A DNA stretch of 64,000 bases from Euzebya tangerina (GCF_003074135.1 NZ_PPDK01000001.1:868001-932000), one strand, 5' to 3'; positions 1-9,038 are shown, numbered from the stretch's first letter. A program made the numbers and translations. Notes: generated by a model not told the origin, from the sequence alone.

Positions 1-299
1 TAGGTCTCCAGTGCCTCCCGAGCCGCTGCCCGCGTGTTGGTCGGGTGCGGTGAGAGATCCCTGGTCAGGGCCGTCTCACACATGACGATGATGTCGTCAC
101 CGCCTCGGATCGGGTCGGGGACGACGCGCACCGGCTGCAGGACGACGTCGGAGTTGTCTCCGGTCGCCTGGTTCGTGGAGGACCCGTCGTACCCCCAGAT
201 GCCCGGCTCGTCACCGTCTGCGAGGATCTTGGTCTTGGAACGGATCTCGGCAGTGGGTTCGGTGCCATCGATCCAAAGGTATTCAGCCCGGAAGGCCAT
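1..299 (-). CDS. glnII: Glutamine synthetase, type II (N-terminal part, cut by window edge)
   Basis: This is the first ~99 codons of a glutamine synthetase, which joins ammonia to glutamate using ATP. The translation begins MAFRAEYLWIDG and carries the GSII hallmarks RSKTKIL, WGYDGSSTNQ and GDNSDVVLQPV, then DPIRGGDD, the beta-grasp region that completes the active site between subunits. The pattern is that of eukaryote-like GSII rather than GlnA type I. The ATG at 299 has an AGGAG Shine-Dalgarno about 8 bases upstream. The gene runs out of the left edge, so the catalytic C-terminal domain is not visible. It is divergent from the GGDEF gene, and a possible GlnR half-site lies between them. 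Confidence 0.87.
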   Translation of the reverse strand, partial: MAFRAEYLWIDGTEPTAEIRSKTKILADGDEPGIWGYDGSSTNQATGDNSDVVLQPVRVVPDPIRGGDDIIVMCETALTRDLSPHPTNTRAAAREALET

Positions 300-360
300 T
301 GATTCAGCTCCTGTCAGTTCTGAAATCGCGAACGTAAGTCACACAGTGGAACCACGCCGT

Positions 361-376
361 GTTACAGCCATGTTTC
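361..376. promoter_or_regulatory. Possible GlnR-type nitrogen-regulator half-site
   Basis: GTTAC-N6-GTTTC lies 62 bases upstream of the glutamine synthetase start, in the 300-526 divergent intergenic region. Actinobacterial GlnR boxes are built from GTnAC-N6-GAAAC units. Only one unit is present and the second half is inverted, so this is weak. I see no other clear element in this 227-base gap. Confidence 0.25.
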
Positions 377-526
377 GTACACGACTCGGCTCGGCAAAAT
401 CGTCCGCCGCGCTCAGGCGACGTGGCCAAGTGGCCGAGATATGGGGTCGAGGTTCACTTCTGCGCGCACGGGTCGGGCTGCTTTCGTACGTCCTACATCC
501 CGACGCCGCACCACACCCCTACCCAC

Positions 527-2059
527 ATGATCGATTTCTCCACCACAACCGATCCGCAAGCCGTCGCCCACCACGAGGCGATGCTCCTCGGTGCCGCGGT
601 CGGGTACGGCGATGGGACACTGGCCACCCTGACCAGGTCCCGCGAGGTGGCGCAGGACAACGGCTGGACCGACGTCCTGCTGGCGCTCCGCAGGGTGGAG
701 GTCGCACACGCTCGACGGTGGAACCCCGATCGCTACGCCGATCTGCTTGCCCTGGCCGAGCGGGAGTCCGTCGCTGCCGGCAACGACGCGAGTCTGGCGC
801 TGTGCGTCCTACGGCAGGGCGTCGACACGTTCAACGCGGGCGACTCGAGCACGTTCCTGACCGACGTGGCGGCCGGCGCGGCGCTCCTGCGCTCGGACAC
901 CTCTCCCGTCCTTGATCGGGCTGCTGGCTTCTTCACGCTGGGCGCCGCCTTGGACTCCGCGCGGCTGTGGGAGTTGGCCGAGGAGTCCTACGCCGAGTGC
1001 GAGGCGCTGTTGTCGACGTTTCGCGGCTTCGACCCGCTCCGACGCTTCCTCTGCCACAACCGCGCGGAGGTCGTGTTGATGCGGGCCCTCGCGCTGGCCG
1101 AGGCCGGGCGAATCACGGCGTCTGTCGACGCGATGCGGGACAACGACGAGATCATCGAAGCAGGGCTTGCCAACGTGGACGTGCCGTTCAGCGTGAGCCG
1201 CATCAGGGCGCTCCTCGCCGTCGCGAGACGCCTGACCGACCAGCCGGTGGACCAGGCCGAGGTCCAGGCGTTGGTCACCGAGTTGCGGCGTCATGCCGAC
1301 GAGCCGGTGACCGAACTCGTTCTGCAGCTCCTGCCCTTCGACCCTGATGATCCACCCCCGCCTCCCACGACCCACGAGAGCCTGTTCCACACCACCGGAC
1401 TGCTGCTCTACGCGCAGGGCCTGGGCGAGGCCCGTGCCGCCCCGGACCTGGTGATCGAAGCCCACCGTGCCCACGCCGTGGCGTTGGCGGACCACAGCTG
1501 GCGCTCACGACGCTCGGTGGTCGAGGGCGTTGCGGCCTCCATCACCTCCTACCACACCTCCGAGGACCGGGAGCGGTTGGCCCGCCAGGTGGTGACCGAC
1601 CCACTCACCGGTCTCGGCAACCGTCGGGCTCTGGATGCGATGCTCGAGGAGCAGGCCGGCCGCCAGATGGTCATCCTCGTTCTCGACCTGGACAACTTCA
1701 AGCAGATCAACGACACGTACGGACACCAGGCGGGGGACGCCGTCCTGATCCGCTACGGCGACATCCTCCGCGACGTGGTGGAGACCTGGACCCGGAGCGA
1801 CGAGGCGCTGATCGTGCGCCTGGGTGGTGACGAGTTCATCGTCCTGTTCCCCGGCGGCAGCCTCGAACGGGGCCGGGACCTCGTGCGGGCCATCGAGGAG
1901 GAGTTGGCATCTCAGGACTGGTCTGAGCAGACCCCGGGCTCCACACCGGGGACCAGCATCGGGATGGCCAGCGGGCCCGCCGGATCGGACCTGTTGGCGC
2001 AGGCCGACCGCGGCCTGTACGACGAGAAGAGGCGCCCGGCCACCACCTTGCGCCGCTGA
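527..2059 (+). CDS. GGDEF-domain diguanylate cyclase with helical-repeat N-terminus
   Basis: A 510-residue protein whose C-terminal ~170 residues form a GGDEF domain that would make cyclic-di-GMP from two GTP. The domain opens with DPLTGLGNRRAL, followed by DLDNFKQINDTYGH, and the active-site loop GGDEF is at residues 433-437. No RxxD inhibitory site stands at the usual position before the loop. The N-terminal ~340 residues are Ala/Leu/Glu-rich helices resembling TPR-like repeats; no membrane segment is seen, so it is probably cytosolic. The ATG at 527 begins MIDFSTTTDP, but no good Shine-Dalgarno is visible; an open frame continues upstream with low-complexity sequence, so the start is uncertain. 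It is convergent with the next gene, 5 bases away. Confidence 0.8.
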   Translation: MIDFSTTTDPQAVAHHEAMLLGAAVGYGDGTLATLTRSREVAQDNGWTDVLLALRRVEVAHARRWNPDRYADLLALAERESVAAGNDASLALCVLRQGVDTFNAGDSSTFLTDVAAGAALLRSDTSPVLDRAAGFFTLGAALDSARLWELAEESYAECEALLSTFRGFDPLRRFLCHNRAEVVLMRALALAEAGRITASVDAMRDNDEIIEAGLANVDVPFSVSRIRALLAVARRLTDQPVDQAEVQALVTELRRHADEPVTELVLQLLPFDPDDPPPPPTTHESLFHTTGLLLYAQGLGEARAAPDLVIEAHRAHAVALADHSWRSRRSVVEGVAASITSYHTSEDRERLARQVVTDPLTGLGNRRALDAMLEEQAGRQMVILVLDLDNFKQINDTYGHQAGDAVLIRYGDILRDVVETWTRSDEALIVRLGGDEFIVLFPGGSLERGRDLVRAIEEELASQDWSEQTPGSTPGTSIGMASGPAGSDLLAQADRGLYDEKRRPATTLRR

Positions 2060-2064
2060 CCTGT

Positions 2065-3261
2065 CTAGGCGCGCAGGACGTCGTTGTCCCAGACCTCGGC
2101 GATCCGGTCGGCGTTCGCGGCGTAGACGTCGTAGGGGTAGTACTTGAGGTTCGCGAAGTCCTCCTCCGACGCGGGGAAGGCCGCCGCCCAGACCTCGTCG
2201 GAGGCCGCGTAGGTCTCTGCGATGTCGGGGATCGCGCAGGAGTACTCACCTGACTCCGCCAGTGACTGCTGGAACTCGCGGCTGCAGATGTGGTCCAGCG
2301 CAGCCAGCGACAGATCGACGTTCCGGACGTTCTGCGGCACGGAGAAGAACAGCTGCACGTAGGCATCGGTGCCGGAGGGGATGGTCCCCTGCACGGGTTC
2401 GCCGTCCTTGATCGGAGCGAGCAGGCCGTTGCCATGGATGTTGCCGGCCGCCACCTCTCCGTTGACGAGGGCGTTGACGCCGTCGGCCGTCGAGGGCCAG
2501 TAGAACTGCACCTGATCACCGTTCGCGGCGGCGAAGGCCAGGACCCCCTCCAGGTCGTCCTCCAGCAGTGCGACGCCCATGCCGGGCTCGAGCCCCTCAG
2601 CCTCCGCCATCATCTCGGCGAAGGTGTAGAGGGACATGTAGCTGAGGTTGTAGAGCATGAACCCGCGCTCGGGTGTCCGCTCGAGCAGTTCCCCCCACGT
2701 GGTGAAGGGCTCGGCTTCCAACTCGGTATTGGTCGCCAGGGTCATGGCCGAGGAGTGGAAGGGGATCCCGAACCCCTCGTCGTAGACCGTGGCGTTCAGG
2801 AGATTCGGATGGAAGTTCGCCGCAGCGTTCGGCACGCGGTCGACGTCGAACTGCTGGAACAGGCCCTGCTCAACCGCCGGCAGGCCCTGGGTGGGGTCGG
2901 TCAGGACCAGGTCGAACGGTGGCGCCTCAGTCGGTGCCGCGTCCAGTCGCGCGATCCCCTCGGTCCAGGCCGAGTCGATGGTGACGGATGCGCCCGTGGC
3001 AGCCTCGAACTGGGGGACGAAGAAGTCGCGGTACAGGGTCTCGGTCAGGCCCGAGTAGACGAGCAGCGTGATCTCCTCGCCGTCGAACTCGTTGCCGGCC
3101 GCCTGCGGTGACGCGGACCCCTCCGTCGCGGGCGCTGGGGACTCCGGCCCGGGTGAGGACGCCGTGTCCTGCACGCTGGCGCAGGCACCGAGCAGTGGCA
3201 CCGCGCCGAGGCTCAGCCCGGTCGCGCGCAGAAGTGAACGGCGTGAAATCTTGCGTTGCAT
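2065..3261 (-). CDS. ABC transporter extracellular solute-binding lipoprotein, orphan
   Basis: A 398-residue periplasmic-binding-type protein. The N-terminus has a twin-arginine-like motif SRRSLLRATG (residues 6-15) and a lipobox LGAC with Cys27, so it is likely Tat-exported and lipid-anchored. A low-complexity Pro/Ser/Ala linker follows, then a bilobal substrate-binding domain starting EITLLVYSGLTETLYRDF, most like the spermidine/putrescine (PotD) or iron(III) group. The ATG at 3261 is favoured over an in-frame start 21 bases upstream because AGGGGC lies just before it. No permease or ATPase gene is adjacent, so the transporter partners must be elsewhere. The substrate cannot be read from sequence. 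Confidence 0.8.
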   Translation of the reverse strand: MQRKISRRSLLRATGLSLGAVPLLGACASVQDTASSPGPESPAPATEGSASPQAAGNEFDGEEITLLVYSGLTETLYRDFFVPQFEAATGASVTIDSAWTEGIARLDAAPTEAPPFDLVLTDPTQGLPAVEQGLFQQFDVDRVPNAAANFHPNLLNATVYDEGFGIPFHSSAMTLATNTELEAEPFTTWGELLERTPERGFMLYNLSYMSLYTFAEMMAEAEGLEPGMGVALLEDDLEGVLAFAAANGDQVQFYWPSTADGVNALVNGEVAAGNIHGNGLLAPIKDGEPVQGTIPSGTDAYVQLFFSVPQNVRNVDLSLAALDHICSREFQQSLAESGEYSCAIPDIAETYAASDEVWAAAFPASEEDFANLKYYPYDVYAANADRIAEVWDNDVLRA

Positions 3262-3351
3262 GACAAGCCCCTGTAGTCGCAATCGTGAGTGAGAGCGGTC
3301 GGATCCTACGTAGTTCTACTGAGCAACGCAGTGGTCACCCTTCGAGTTCCC

Positions 3352-4908
3352 TCAGTTCCCGGCATCCTCGGTCGCTTGCTGTTCCTCGAGGGTGGGGCCG
3401 CCGACGACCTGGAACTCCGCGAGACCAACCGACTCGCCGGTCCGCTCCAGGGTGAGCTCCAGCGAGTGCTGGCCCGACGGCCAGCCGGCCTGTGGGACCT
3501 GCCGCGTGAACCGCGTGATGCCCTGGCCCGGACTCAGGTCGGCGCGCTCGAGACCGAACGGCTGCCCCTCCACCGTCCACTCAGCGATCAGGGCGTCGTC
3601 CGGCTCGGCCCCGTCGTACTCGATGGTCACGGAGATCGGGTCGAACGGATCGGCGGTCGGGTTGTCGAAGTCCGGGTCGCTGCCGATGCCGACGGCGACG
3701 CCGGCGCGTGACAGGACGAACGCGGGCCCCGGGTCGGCTGGTGGAGCGGCTTCGGAGACCTCGGCACCGGCCTCGGCGTCATCGGGACTCGGGTCATCGG
3801 TCGGGGTGGCGTCATCAGCATCGGGCGTGGCCGCAGCGGCAGCGGCGTCGGCACCGTCGACGGCCGCCGGGGTGACGTCGTCCGCCGGCTGCTCGCTGGC
3901 GGAGTCTCGGCCGGAGGTGCGCCAGAAGTAGAGACCCACCAGGGTCGCGACCAGCAGGACGACCACGATCCAACCCCACGGCGTGCGGCGCGGCGGCCTG
4001 CCGGGGGTGCCGAGCTCTGGCTCTTCCTGTGCCTCGGAGAGGTCGATCTCATCGGCATCCCGCTCGTCCAGGAACTCCCCCTCGACGTCGGCGTCCTCCA
4101 CGTCGGCGTACTCGTCCCCGTCGAGGTATGCGCCCTCGTCGAGGTACCCGTCCTGGTCGACGTACTCGCCCTCGTCGACGTACTCGCCCTCGTCGACGTA
4201 CTCGCCCTCGTCGAACTCCTCCGCCGACGATGACTCCTCGACCTGATCGTCGTCCGCGCCTGCGAACCACTCCGGTTCCAGCGGCTCGCTCTCGATGACC
4301 GCGGGGTGGGCACCCGCAGCGGACTCGCGAGCCGGATCCGACTCCTGCTCATCAGCCTGCCCCTCGGCGGGGGTCAGCGGTCCCTGTCGGACGGCGACCT
4401 CGTCGAGCAGATCCTGGGGGACGTCGACCTTGGCGATCTCGATCAGCTCATCGCGGCCGGTGAGGATCATCTCCCGAAGGTGCCCGAGTGCCTCGCTCTG
4501 TCTCGCCGCAGCGACGTCGGCCGGGTTGCCGACGGCCAGGCCGCCGAGGCGCTCGGGGTGGGTGATCTCGAACTGCACGTCGGGTCCCAGCGCCTCCAGG
4601 CGTCCGTGGGCCAGTTCCGTCCTGGCCTCACGGGCATCGACGCTCGCCAGACCGGCCGCGGAGTCGAGCCCGATCCCGATCGCGTCGTGCAGGAGCGCCA
4701 ACTCGGATGCGGGGCACATCGTGGGGGCGGTCACGGCGGCGGCACGGACCCGTCGCAGGAGGATCTCACGGCGGAGTTCGTCGTCGGCACCCGGCACCTC
4801 AGGACGGGCGACGGCAGCCAGGACCGCGGTCCTCGCGGTCTGCTCACTGCCCGTCAACCACCACGCGTAGGTGTAGGCCAGGGCGACCTCTGCGGACTCG
4901 ACGTTCAT
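3352..4908 (-). CDS. Single-pass membrane protein with acidic DEGEYV repeats, unknown function
   Basis: I do not recognise this 518-residue protein. Residues 1-165 are a helical cytosolic region that starts MNVESAEVALAYTYAWWLTGS and loosely resembles sigma-factor or anti-sigma helical domains. Residues 185-300 are extremely acidic and contain a hexapeptide repeat (DEGEYV three times, then degenerate DQDGYL, DEGAYL, DGDEYA). One membrane helix is at about 311-329, preceded by RPPRR, which predicts the N-terminus inside. The outside part has a Thr/Asp/Ala linker and a compact C-terminal domain (~400-505) that looks Ig-like. It starts 31 bases beyond the stop of the downstream-strand metallopeptidase gene and may be cotranscribed with it. 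Function unknown. Confidence 0.7.
   Translation of the reverse strand: MNVESAEVALAYTYAWWLTGSEQTARTAVLAAVARPEVPGADDELRREILLRRVRAAAVTAPTMCPASELALLHDAIGIGLDSAAGLASVDAREARTELAHGRLEALGPDVQFEITHPERLGGLAVGNPADVAAARQSEALGHLREMILTGRDELIEIAKVDVPQDLLDEVAVRQGPLTPAEGQADEQESDPARESAAGAHPAVIESEPLEPEWFAGADDDQVEESSSAEEFDEGEYVDEGEYVDEGEYVDQDGYLDEGAYLDGDEYADVEDADVEGEFLDERDADEIDLSEAQEEPELGTPGRPPRRTPWGWIVVVLLVATLVGLYFWRTSGRDSASEQPADDVTPAAVDGADAAAAAATPDADDATPTDDPSPDDAEAGAEVSEAAPPADPGPAFVLSRAGVAVGIGSDPDFDNPTADPFDPISVTIEYDGAEPDDALIAEWTVEGQPFGLERADLSPGQGITRFTRQVPQAGWPSGQHSLELTLERTGESVGLAEFQVVGGPTLEEQQATEDAGN
4156..4209. repeat. Three perfect 18-bp tandem repeats inside the acidic-repeat gene
   Basis: The 18-mer GTCGACGTACTCGCCCTC occurs three times without mismatch at 4156, 4174 and 4192, and degenerate copies extend left to about 4090. 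It is in frame and encodes DEGEYV on the minus strand. Perfect DNA identity suggests recent expansion by slippage. Confidence 0.9.
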
Positions 4909-4939
4909 TGGTTCGGCTGAAGGGTACAGCGCGACCTGA

Positions 4940-7627
4940 TCAGCCGATGATGGGCAGCAGCACGCCGTCCACGTCGTCGTCCGGGATGTCCTCGGGCAGG
5001 ACGAGCGCCTCGACCGTCCCCTCCGGTCCGGTGATGCTGAACCCGGTCACCTGGCCCTCGTCCTGGGCCGCGACGTCGATGACCCGCAGCACCCACGGTT
5101 GGGTCGCGCTGGGCGGATAGAACCCGGCGCAGACGTCGGCAGAGGCGGTCAGGGAGAGGTCATCGTCGGAGTTCTGCGAGTCCGGCTCCCAGAGGTCGAC
5201 GCGGCAGAGGATGTCCGTGGTCTCCGACAGCAGGTCCACCACCAGGATCGACACCGACAGGTCCCCGACGTAGGTGTGCTGGATGTCGACCTGGGCGGTC
5301 ACCTGGCCCGCGGCCGGTGGTGCTTGCCCGGCCGGGGGATCAGCCGCAACCGGCTCCTCAGTTGCGTCCTGGGGCGCAGCGGGCTCCGCCGTCGGTTCGG
5401 CCACCGGCGGTGCCGAGGCCACCGGCCCATCGACGCCCATCGGGGTCGGGGTGGTCGCGCCGATCTGGGCCGTCACCCCGACCGGATCGTCGTCCGGGAT
5501 GATCTGGGGCAGGGAGGACGCCAGGAAGCGCCGGCCCGCATGGCTGATCGAGAACTGGAAGAGCGTCCCCTCGTCCTCCACCGCGAAGTCCCTCGCGGTC
5601 AGCAGCCACACCGAGTCGGGGCCCGGTGGGAGGAACTCGGCACACGTGGTTCCGTCCAGCCCGAAGCGGCCCGTGATGTTGTCCTCGGAGTCGTTCGGGT
5701 CCGGCGAGACCAGCGTGGCGCTGCACAGCTGGGTGTTCTGGCCATCGACGACATCGAGCACCAGTTCGATGTCACCGCGGTAGGTGTGCTGGATCTTGAC
5801 GCCGACGACCGAGTCGGCCGCTTCGAAGTCGTCGAGGCCGTCGATCTGCGTCATCGGCGTGCCGCTGGCCTGCAGGCCGCGTGCCGCGAACACCTGCTGG
5901 ATGATGTCGGCGTTGGTGCTCGCGTAGAAGGTCTGGTCCGACACGGCGAAGGCCGTCGCCGCATCATTGAGGTCCAGGGTCGGCGTGAGGAAGGGCAGCG
6001 AGCCGAGGAGGGTGCCGTAGACCTGGTCGCGCACCGCGTCGCACGGGTTGGTCTGGCGGTCCTGGCACTGGTTCGGCGTCAGGCCGGTCTCGCGGTCGAG
6101 GACCTGCCGGAAGATCTCCCACACGGCCCCGGTGAAGATCTCGCCGTCCAGGTGGACCTCGAACCGCAGGTCGTCGGGGTAGACGAGCTCGCGGTCGACG
6201 CGGCGGATGCACACGCCCTGCTCGGCCCAGTGGAAGAGGCACTCGACATCGCCGTTGCGGAACTCGAGGGTGGTGAAGACGCTGGCCAGGTCGGCGAAGC
6301 CCTCGTGGAAGGCGATGCCCTCCTCCGTGCGGATGTTGGGGACGGCGGCCTGCAGCAGTGCGTGGCCGTACTCGTGGATGATGCCCTGGGCGTCCTCCGC
6401 TTCGTTCACCCCGTCGCCGCCGCTGCCCATGCGGATGAGGTCCTCGAGGAAGAGGTACTGCGCGTTGTCGGGGAAGTCCCGGGCGATGGGCTCGAAGTCG
6501 ACGGGGTCATCGGCGTGATAGCGGTACCCCAACTCCTGGACGATCTGCTGGGAGTAGTCGATCCAGTAGTAGGTCATCCCGGATTCGAAGGTGATGTCCT
6601 GGCCACCTCGGCCACCCTGGCCGTGGACGCCGTCGGGGTCGCTGTAGGCGGCCAGGGACGGCGGGGTGATCTGGGCGTAGCGGCCGATCAGGTCGCCACC
6701 AGCGGGGTTGGTGAGATTGGCGAGGGGCACCCCGACCAACGTGCTGTTCGCCTGGGCGGGACTGATGCCGGGGTTGCCGCTGGCGTAGATCGGGTCGACC
6801 ACGAAGATGCACGCGCTCGGCGGCGCCGGGGCGTTGCAGCCGCCCGCTTGGGCCACCTCATCTCGTCCAGCAACCTCCGCATGGCCTGCTCCGTCGCGGG
6901 CCTCGGTGCCGTTGTCAGGCGGCGTTCGGTAGCTGTGGTCCGTCGAGAGCCGATCGACGCTGAGGACCTGTCCGTCGGTCGCGTCGACCACGACGGCGTA
7001 GCCAGCCGGTGGGTCCTCGGTCGTGACCTGCACCTCCCAGCCGAGCCGCAGTTCGGTCCCGACCTCGAGCCACGTAGCCGTGGTGGTCGGGTCCCCGACC
7101 ACGGTCCCGGGGACGGCCTTCTCCGCGATCTCGAACGCCTCGTCGGCCGTCAACTCCTCGGTCACGCCGTCGCCGGGGAGGGTCTCGGTCAACGACTGGC
7201 TGGCCCCGATGACCTCGCCGTTCTCCCGGACGTGCACGATGAACTGGGCGCCGCGAACGCTGACCTCGTCGTGCTGTTGGACGAAGGTGAGGTGGGTGAC
7301 GTCGGCGGTCTGACTCACCTGCTCGAGGAAGAGCTCCTCTCGCAGCATGTCGGTCAGCCCCGACTCCTCGGCGATCCAGGTTCCAGTGGCGTCCAGGATG
7401 GCCGGTTCCACATCGAGGTCGACACCGGGGGCGAACATCACGGCGTCGCCCCCAGCGCCGCCCCCAGCCTGCGTGTCCTGCTCCTGACCGTCGGACTGCT
7501 CGCTGGTGGTCTCCCCTCCATCTTCGGGCTCGTCGCCTCCGCCGGTGCACGCGGCCGCAACAACCGCCAGGACGAGGAGCAGCGCGAGGACGCGGGGAGT
7601 GGCCGATGGCGCGCGTGAGTCGGTCAT
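4940..7627 (-). CDS. Secreted zinc metallopeptidase lipoprotein with two P-domain-like repeats
   Basis: An 895-residue secreted protein. A signal peptide ends at a lipobox with Cys27. A propeptide-like region (FTP/PepSY type) spans roughly 70-230. The catalytic zinc motif HEYGH is at 418-422 with the third ligand in EGFAD (Glu442, Asp446), the arrangement of gluzincins of the M4/M36 (thermolysin/fungalysin) clan. Two related C-terminal domains follow, each with the pattern IQHTYxGDxxxxxxVV and ending near GTV or GTL, matching the proprotein-convertase P domain. The ATG at 7627 with AGGA upstream is preferred over an in-frame start 20 codons earlier because it places the signal peptide properly. 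It would cleave extracellular proteins; substrate unknown. Confidence 0.82.
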   Translation of the reverse strand: MTDSRAPSATPRVLALLLVLAVVAAACTGGGDEPEDGGETTSEQSDGQEQDTQAGGGAGGDAVMFAPGVDLDVEPAILDATGTWIAEESGLTDMLREELFLEQVSQTADVTHLTFVQQHDEVSVRGAQFIVHVRENGEVIGASQSLTETLPGDGVTEELTADEAFEIAEKAVPGTVVGDPTTTATWLEVGTELRLGWEVQVTTEDPPAGYAVVVDATDGQVLSVDRLSTDHSYRTPPDNGTEARDGAGHAEVAGRDEVAQAGGCNAPAPPSACIFVVDPIYASGNPGISPAQANSTLVGVPLANLTNPAGGDLIGRYAQITPPSLAAYSDPDGVHGQGGRGGQDITFESGMTYYWIDYSQQIVQELGYRYHADDPVDFEPIARDFPDNAQYLFLEDLIRMGSGGDGVNEAEDAQGIIHEYGHALLQAAVPNIRTEEGIAFHEGFADLASVFTTLEFRNGDVECLFHWAEQGVCIRRVDRELVYPDDLRFEVHLDGEIFTGAVWEIFRQVLDRETGLTPNQCQDRQTNPCDAVRDQVYGTLLGSLPFLTPTLDLNDAATAFAVSDQTFYASTNADIIQQVFAARGLQASGTPMTQIDGLDDFEAADSVVGVKIQHTYRGDIELVLDVVDGQNTQLCSATLVSPDPNDSEDNITGRFGLDGTTCAEFLPPGPDSVWLLTARDFAVEDEGTLFQFSISHAGRRFLASSLPQIIPDDDPVGVTAQIGATTPTPMGVDGPVASAPPVAEPTAEPAAPQDATEEPVAADPPAGQAPPAAGQVTAQVDIQHTYVGDLSVSILVVDLLSETTDILCRVDLWEPDSQNSDDDLSLTASADVCAGFYPPSATQPWVLRVIDVAAQDEGQVTGFSITGPEGTVEALVLPEDIPDDDVDGVLLPIIG

Positions 7628-7793
7628 TGCGAACGATCCTGATCTGCTTCGGACTGGCTGACCAGCAGATCCTACGTTCGTAAGCACCTCGACATGGTCG
7701 CCCGTGGACTGAGTGGGGCCTCACAAGGCCCGGTTGCGGCCGGGTCCGGACCGCCGGTCGGACGACGATTGCGACCCGATTCGAAAAAGATCC

Positions 7794-7818
7794 GAACCGA
7801 ATGACGGGGCGTCCCGTA
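7794..7818 (+). promoter_or_regulatory. Possible ECF-sigma promoter before the DUF6529/cupredoxin cluster
   Basis: GAACC and CGTA are separated by 16 bases, about 100 bases upstream of the ATG at 7917. The spacing fits extracytoplasmic-function sigma promoters but the -10 part is short. The rest of the 7628-7916 gap shows nothing else clear. Confidence 0.22.
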
Positions 7819-7916
7819 CAGGTCACCACAGGCCCACCGCTCCGCCCCCCGGGTCCGAACCGGCCGGGCGAATCCACGTCGCCGGGTCGCCCGGCGCCCC
7901 CAGAGGAGATCTTGGC

Positions 7917-8495
7917 ATGTCGACACTCGACCCCCCCGCGCTCGACGCGACCGGCACGACCGCCCCCCGTCCCGCCAGTCGGACACTGATCCGCCTGACC
8001 GTGATCGGGGCGCTGGTCTCGGTCGCACTCGGCACCTACGGCCAGGTCCACACCGCCACCGGTGAGCGGATCGTCACCTTCGGGTTCGCCGACACCATCA
8101 CCATGAAGGCGTGGCTTGCCACGGGGGCAGCCGCCCTCGCCGTGGTCCAAGCCGCCTCCGCGGCGTGGATGTTCGGTCGGCTGCCACGGGTCGGCCCGGC
8201 ACCGTCGGGAGTGGCCGCCGTCCACCGCTGGTCCGGGACCGTGGCGTTCGTGCTGACGCTACCGGTGGCCTACCACTGCCTCTGGTCACTCGGCTTCCGC
8301 TCCGCCACACCGCGCGTGCTGATCCACTCCGTGCTCGGGTGCCTTTTCTACGGCGCCTTCGTCACCAAGATGCTGACGCTGCGCTCCGAGGACCTGCCGG
8401 GCTGGGCCTTGCCGGTCGTCGGCGGGGTGCTGGTCGCGCTCCTGGCGGGTCTGTGGACGACGTCCTCCCTGTGGTTCTTCACGACCTTCTCCTGA
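7917..8495 (+). CDS. DUF6529-like polytopic membrane protein, putative heme/redox carrier
   Basis: A 192-residue membrane protein with about five hydrophobic segments. The start ATG at 7917 has AGGAG eight bases upstream. Conserved-looking histidines lie in membrane segments: VHRW, AYHCLW and LIHSVLG. This pattern resembles cytochrome b561/ferric reductase-like folds and DUF6529 family proteins, which I recall as neighbours of cupredoxins in actinobacteria. It is the first gene of a same-strand trio with a cupredoxin and a Lipoprotein_15 protein, so a role in electron transfer across the membrane is plausible. Heme binding is inference from the histidines only; no enzyme motif is present. Confidence 0.62.
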   Translation: MSTLDPPALDATGTTAPRPASRTLIRLTVIGALVSVALGTYGQVHTATGERIVTFGFADTITMKAWLATGAAALAVVQAASAAWMFGRLPRVGPAPSGVAAVHRWSGTVAFVLTLPVAYHCLWSLGFRSATPRVLIHSVLGCLFYGAFVTKMLTLRSEDLPGWALPVVGGVLVALLAGLWTTSSLWFFTTFS

Positions 8496-8537
8496 CCTCC
8501 CCTCAACTGAACCACGACGCCCGAAGGAACCACCGCC

Positions 8538-9038
8538 ATGCGCTCGACCATCACCCCCACCCTCGCCATCTGCCTGATCGCCGGCATCGCCGCCGGGATC
8601 GCCCTGGCCCGACCCGCACGCACCGTCGCGGTCGCAACCGACGTGGCCGGCGTGGTCACCCAGGCGCCCGATCCGGTCGCCGCGGACCCGGCCTACGGCG
8701 CCGGGGGCCAGGCCGTGACCCCGCCACCGCCAGGTGCGCCGGGTGAGGCGCCGGCCGCCACGCAGCAGGCCGCACCGCCACCCGCGGCACCGACTCCCGT
8801 GCTGACGATCAGCGACTTCTCCTTCACCAGCCCACCGACGGTGCCGCCCGGATCACCGATCCAGATCACGAACGCCGACGGCGTCCCCCACACCGTGACG
8901 GCCACCGACGGGCAGTTCGACACCGGCGAGATCGCCGGCGGGGCGACCGCCACCCTCACCGCGCCCACGGCACCGGGTCAGTACTCGTTCTTCTGCGCCA
9001 TCCACCCGTCCATGACCGGTGTCCTGACCGTCGCCTGA
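8538..9038 (+). CDS. Membrane-anchored cupredoxin (plastocyanin-like)
   Basis: A 166-residue protein with an N-terminal membrane anchor or uncleaved signal (residues 7-24), a Pro/Ala-rich linker to about 87, and a C-terminal cupredoxin domain. The type 1 copper ligands are visible as His118 (PHTVTATDG), Cys153, His156 and Met159 (FFCAIHPSM). It should sit on the outer face of the membrane and carry single electrons. AAGGAACC precedes the ATG. It lies 42 bases after the DUF6529-like gene and before the Lipoprotein_15 gene, forming a putative redox operon. Confidence 0.85.
   Translation: MRSTITPTLAICLIAGIAAGIALARPARTVAVATDVAGVVTQAPDPVAADPAYGAGGQAVTPPPPGAPGEAPAATQQAAPPPAAPTPVLTISDFSFTSPPTVPPGSPIQITNADGVPHTVTATDGQFDTGEIAGGATATLTAPTAPGQYSFFCAIHPSMTGVLTVA

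Noticed and set aside
359-526. Upstream extension of the GGDEF protein
   Set aside because: The added 56 residues are not conserved-looking and run through the likely promoter region of the divergent glutamine synthetase.
4090-4209. CRISPR-like short repeats
   Set aside because: Repeats are directly adjacent with no spacers, in frame and coding for DEGEYV.
5099-7618. Very long open frame on the plus strand, opposite the metallopeptidase gene
   Set aside because: High-GC antisense shadow: Arg/Gly/Val/Asp-rich without motifs, while the minus strand has signal peptide, HEYGH and P domains.
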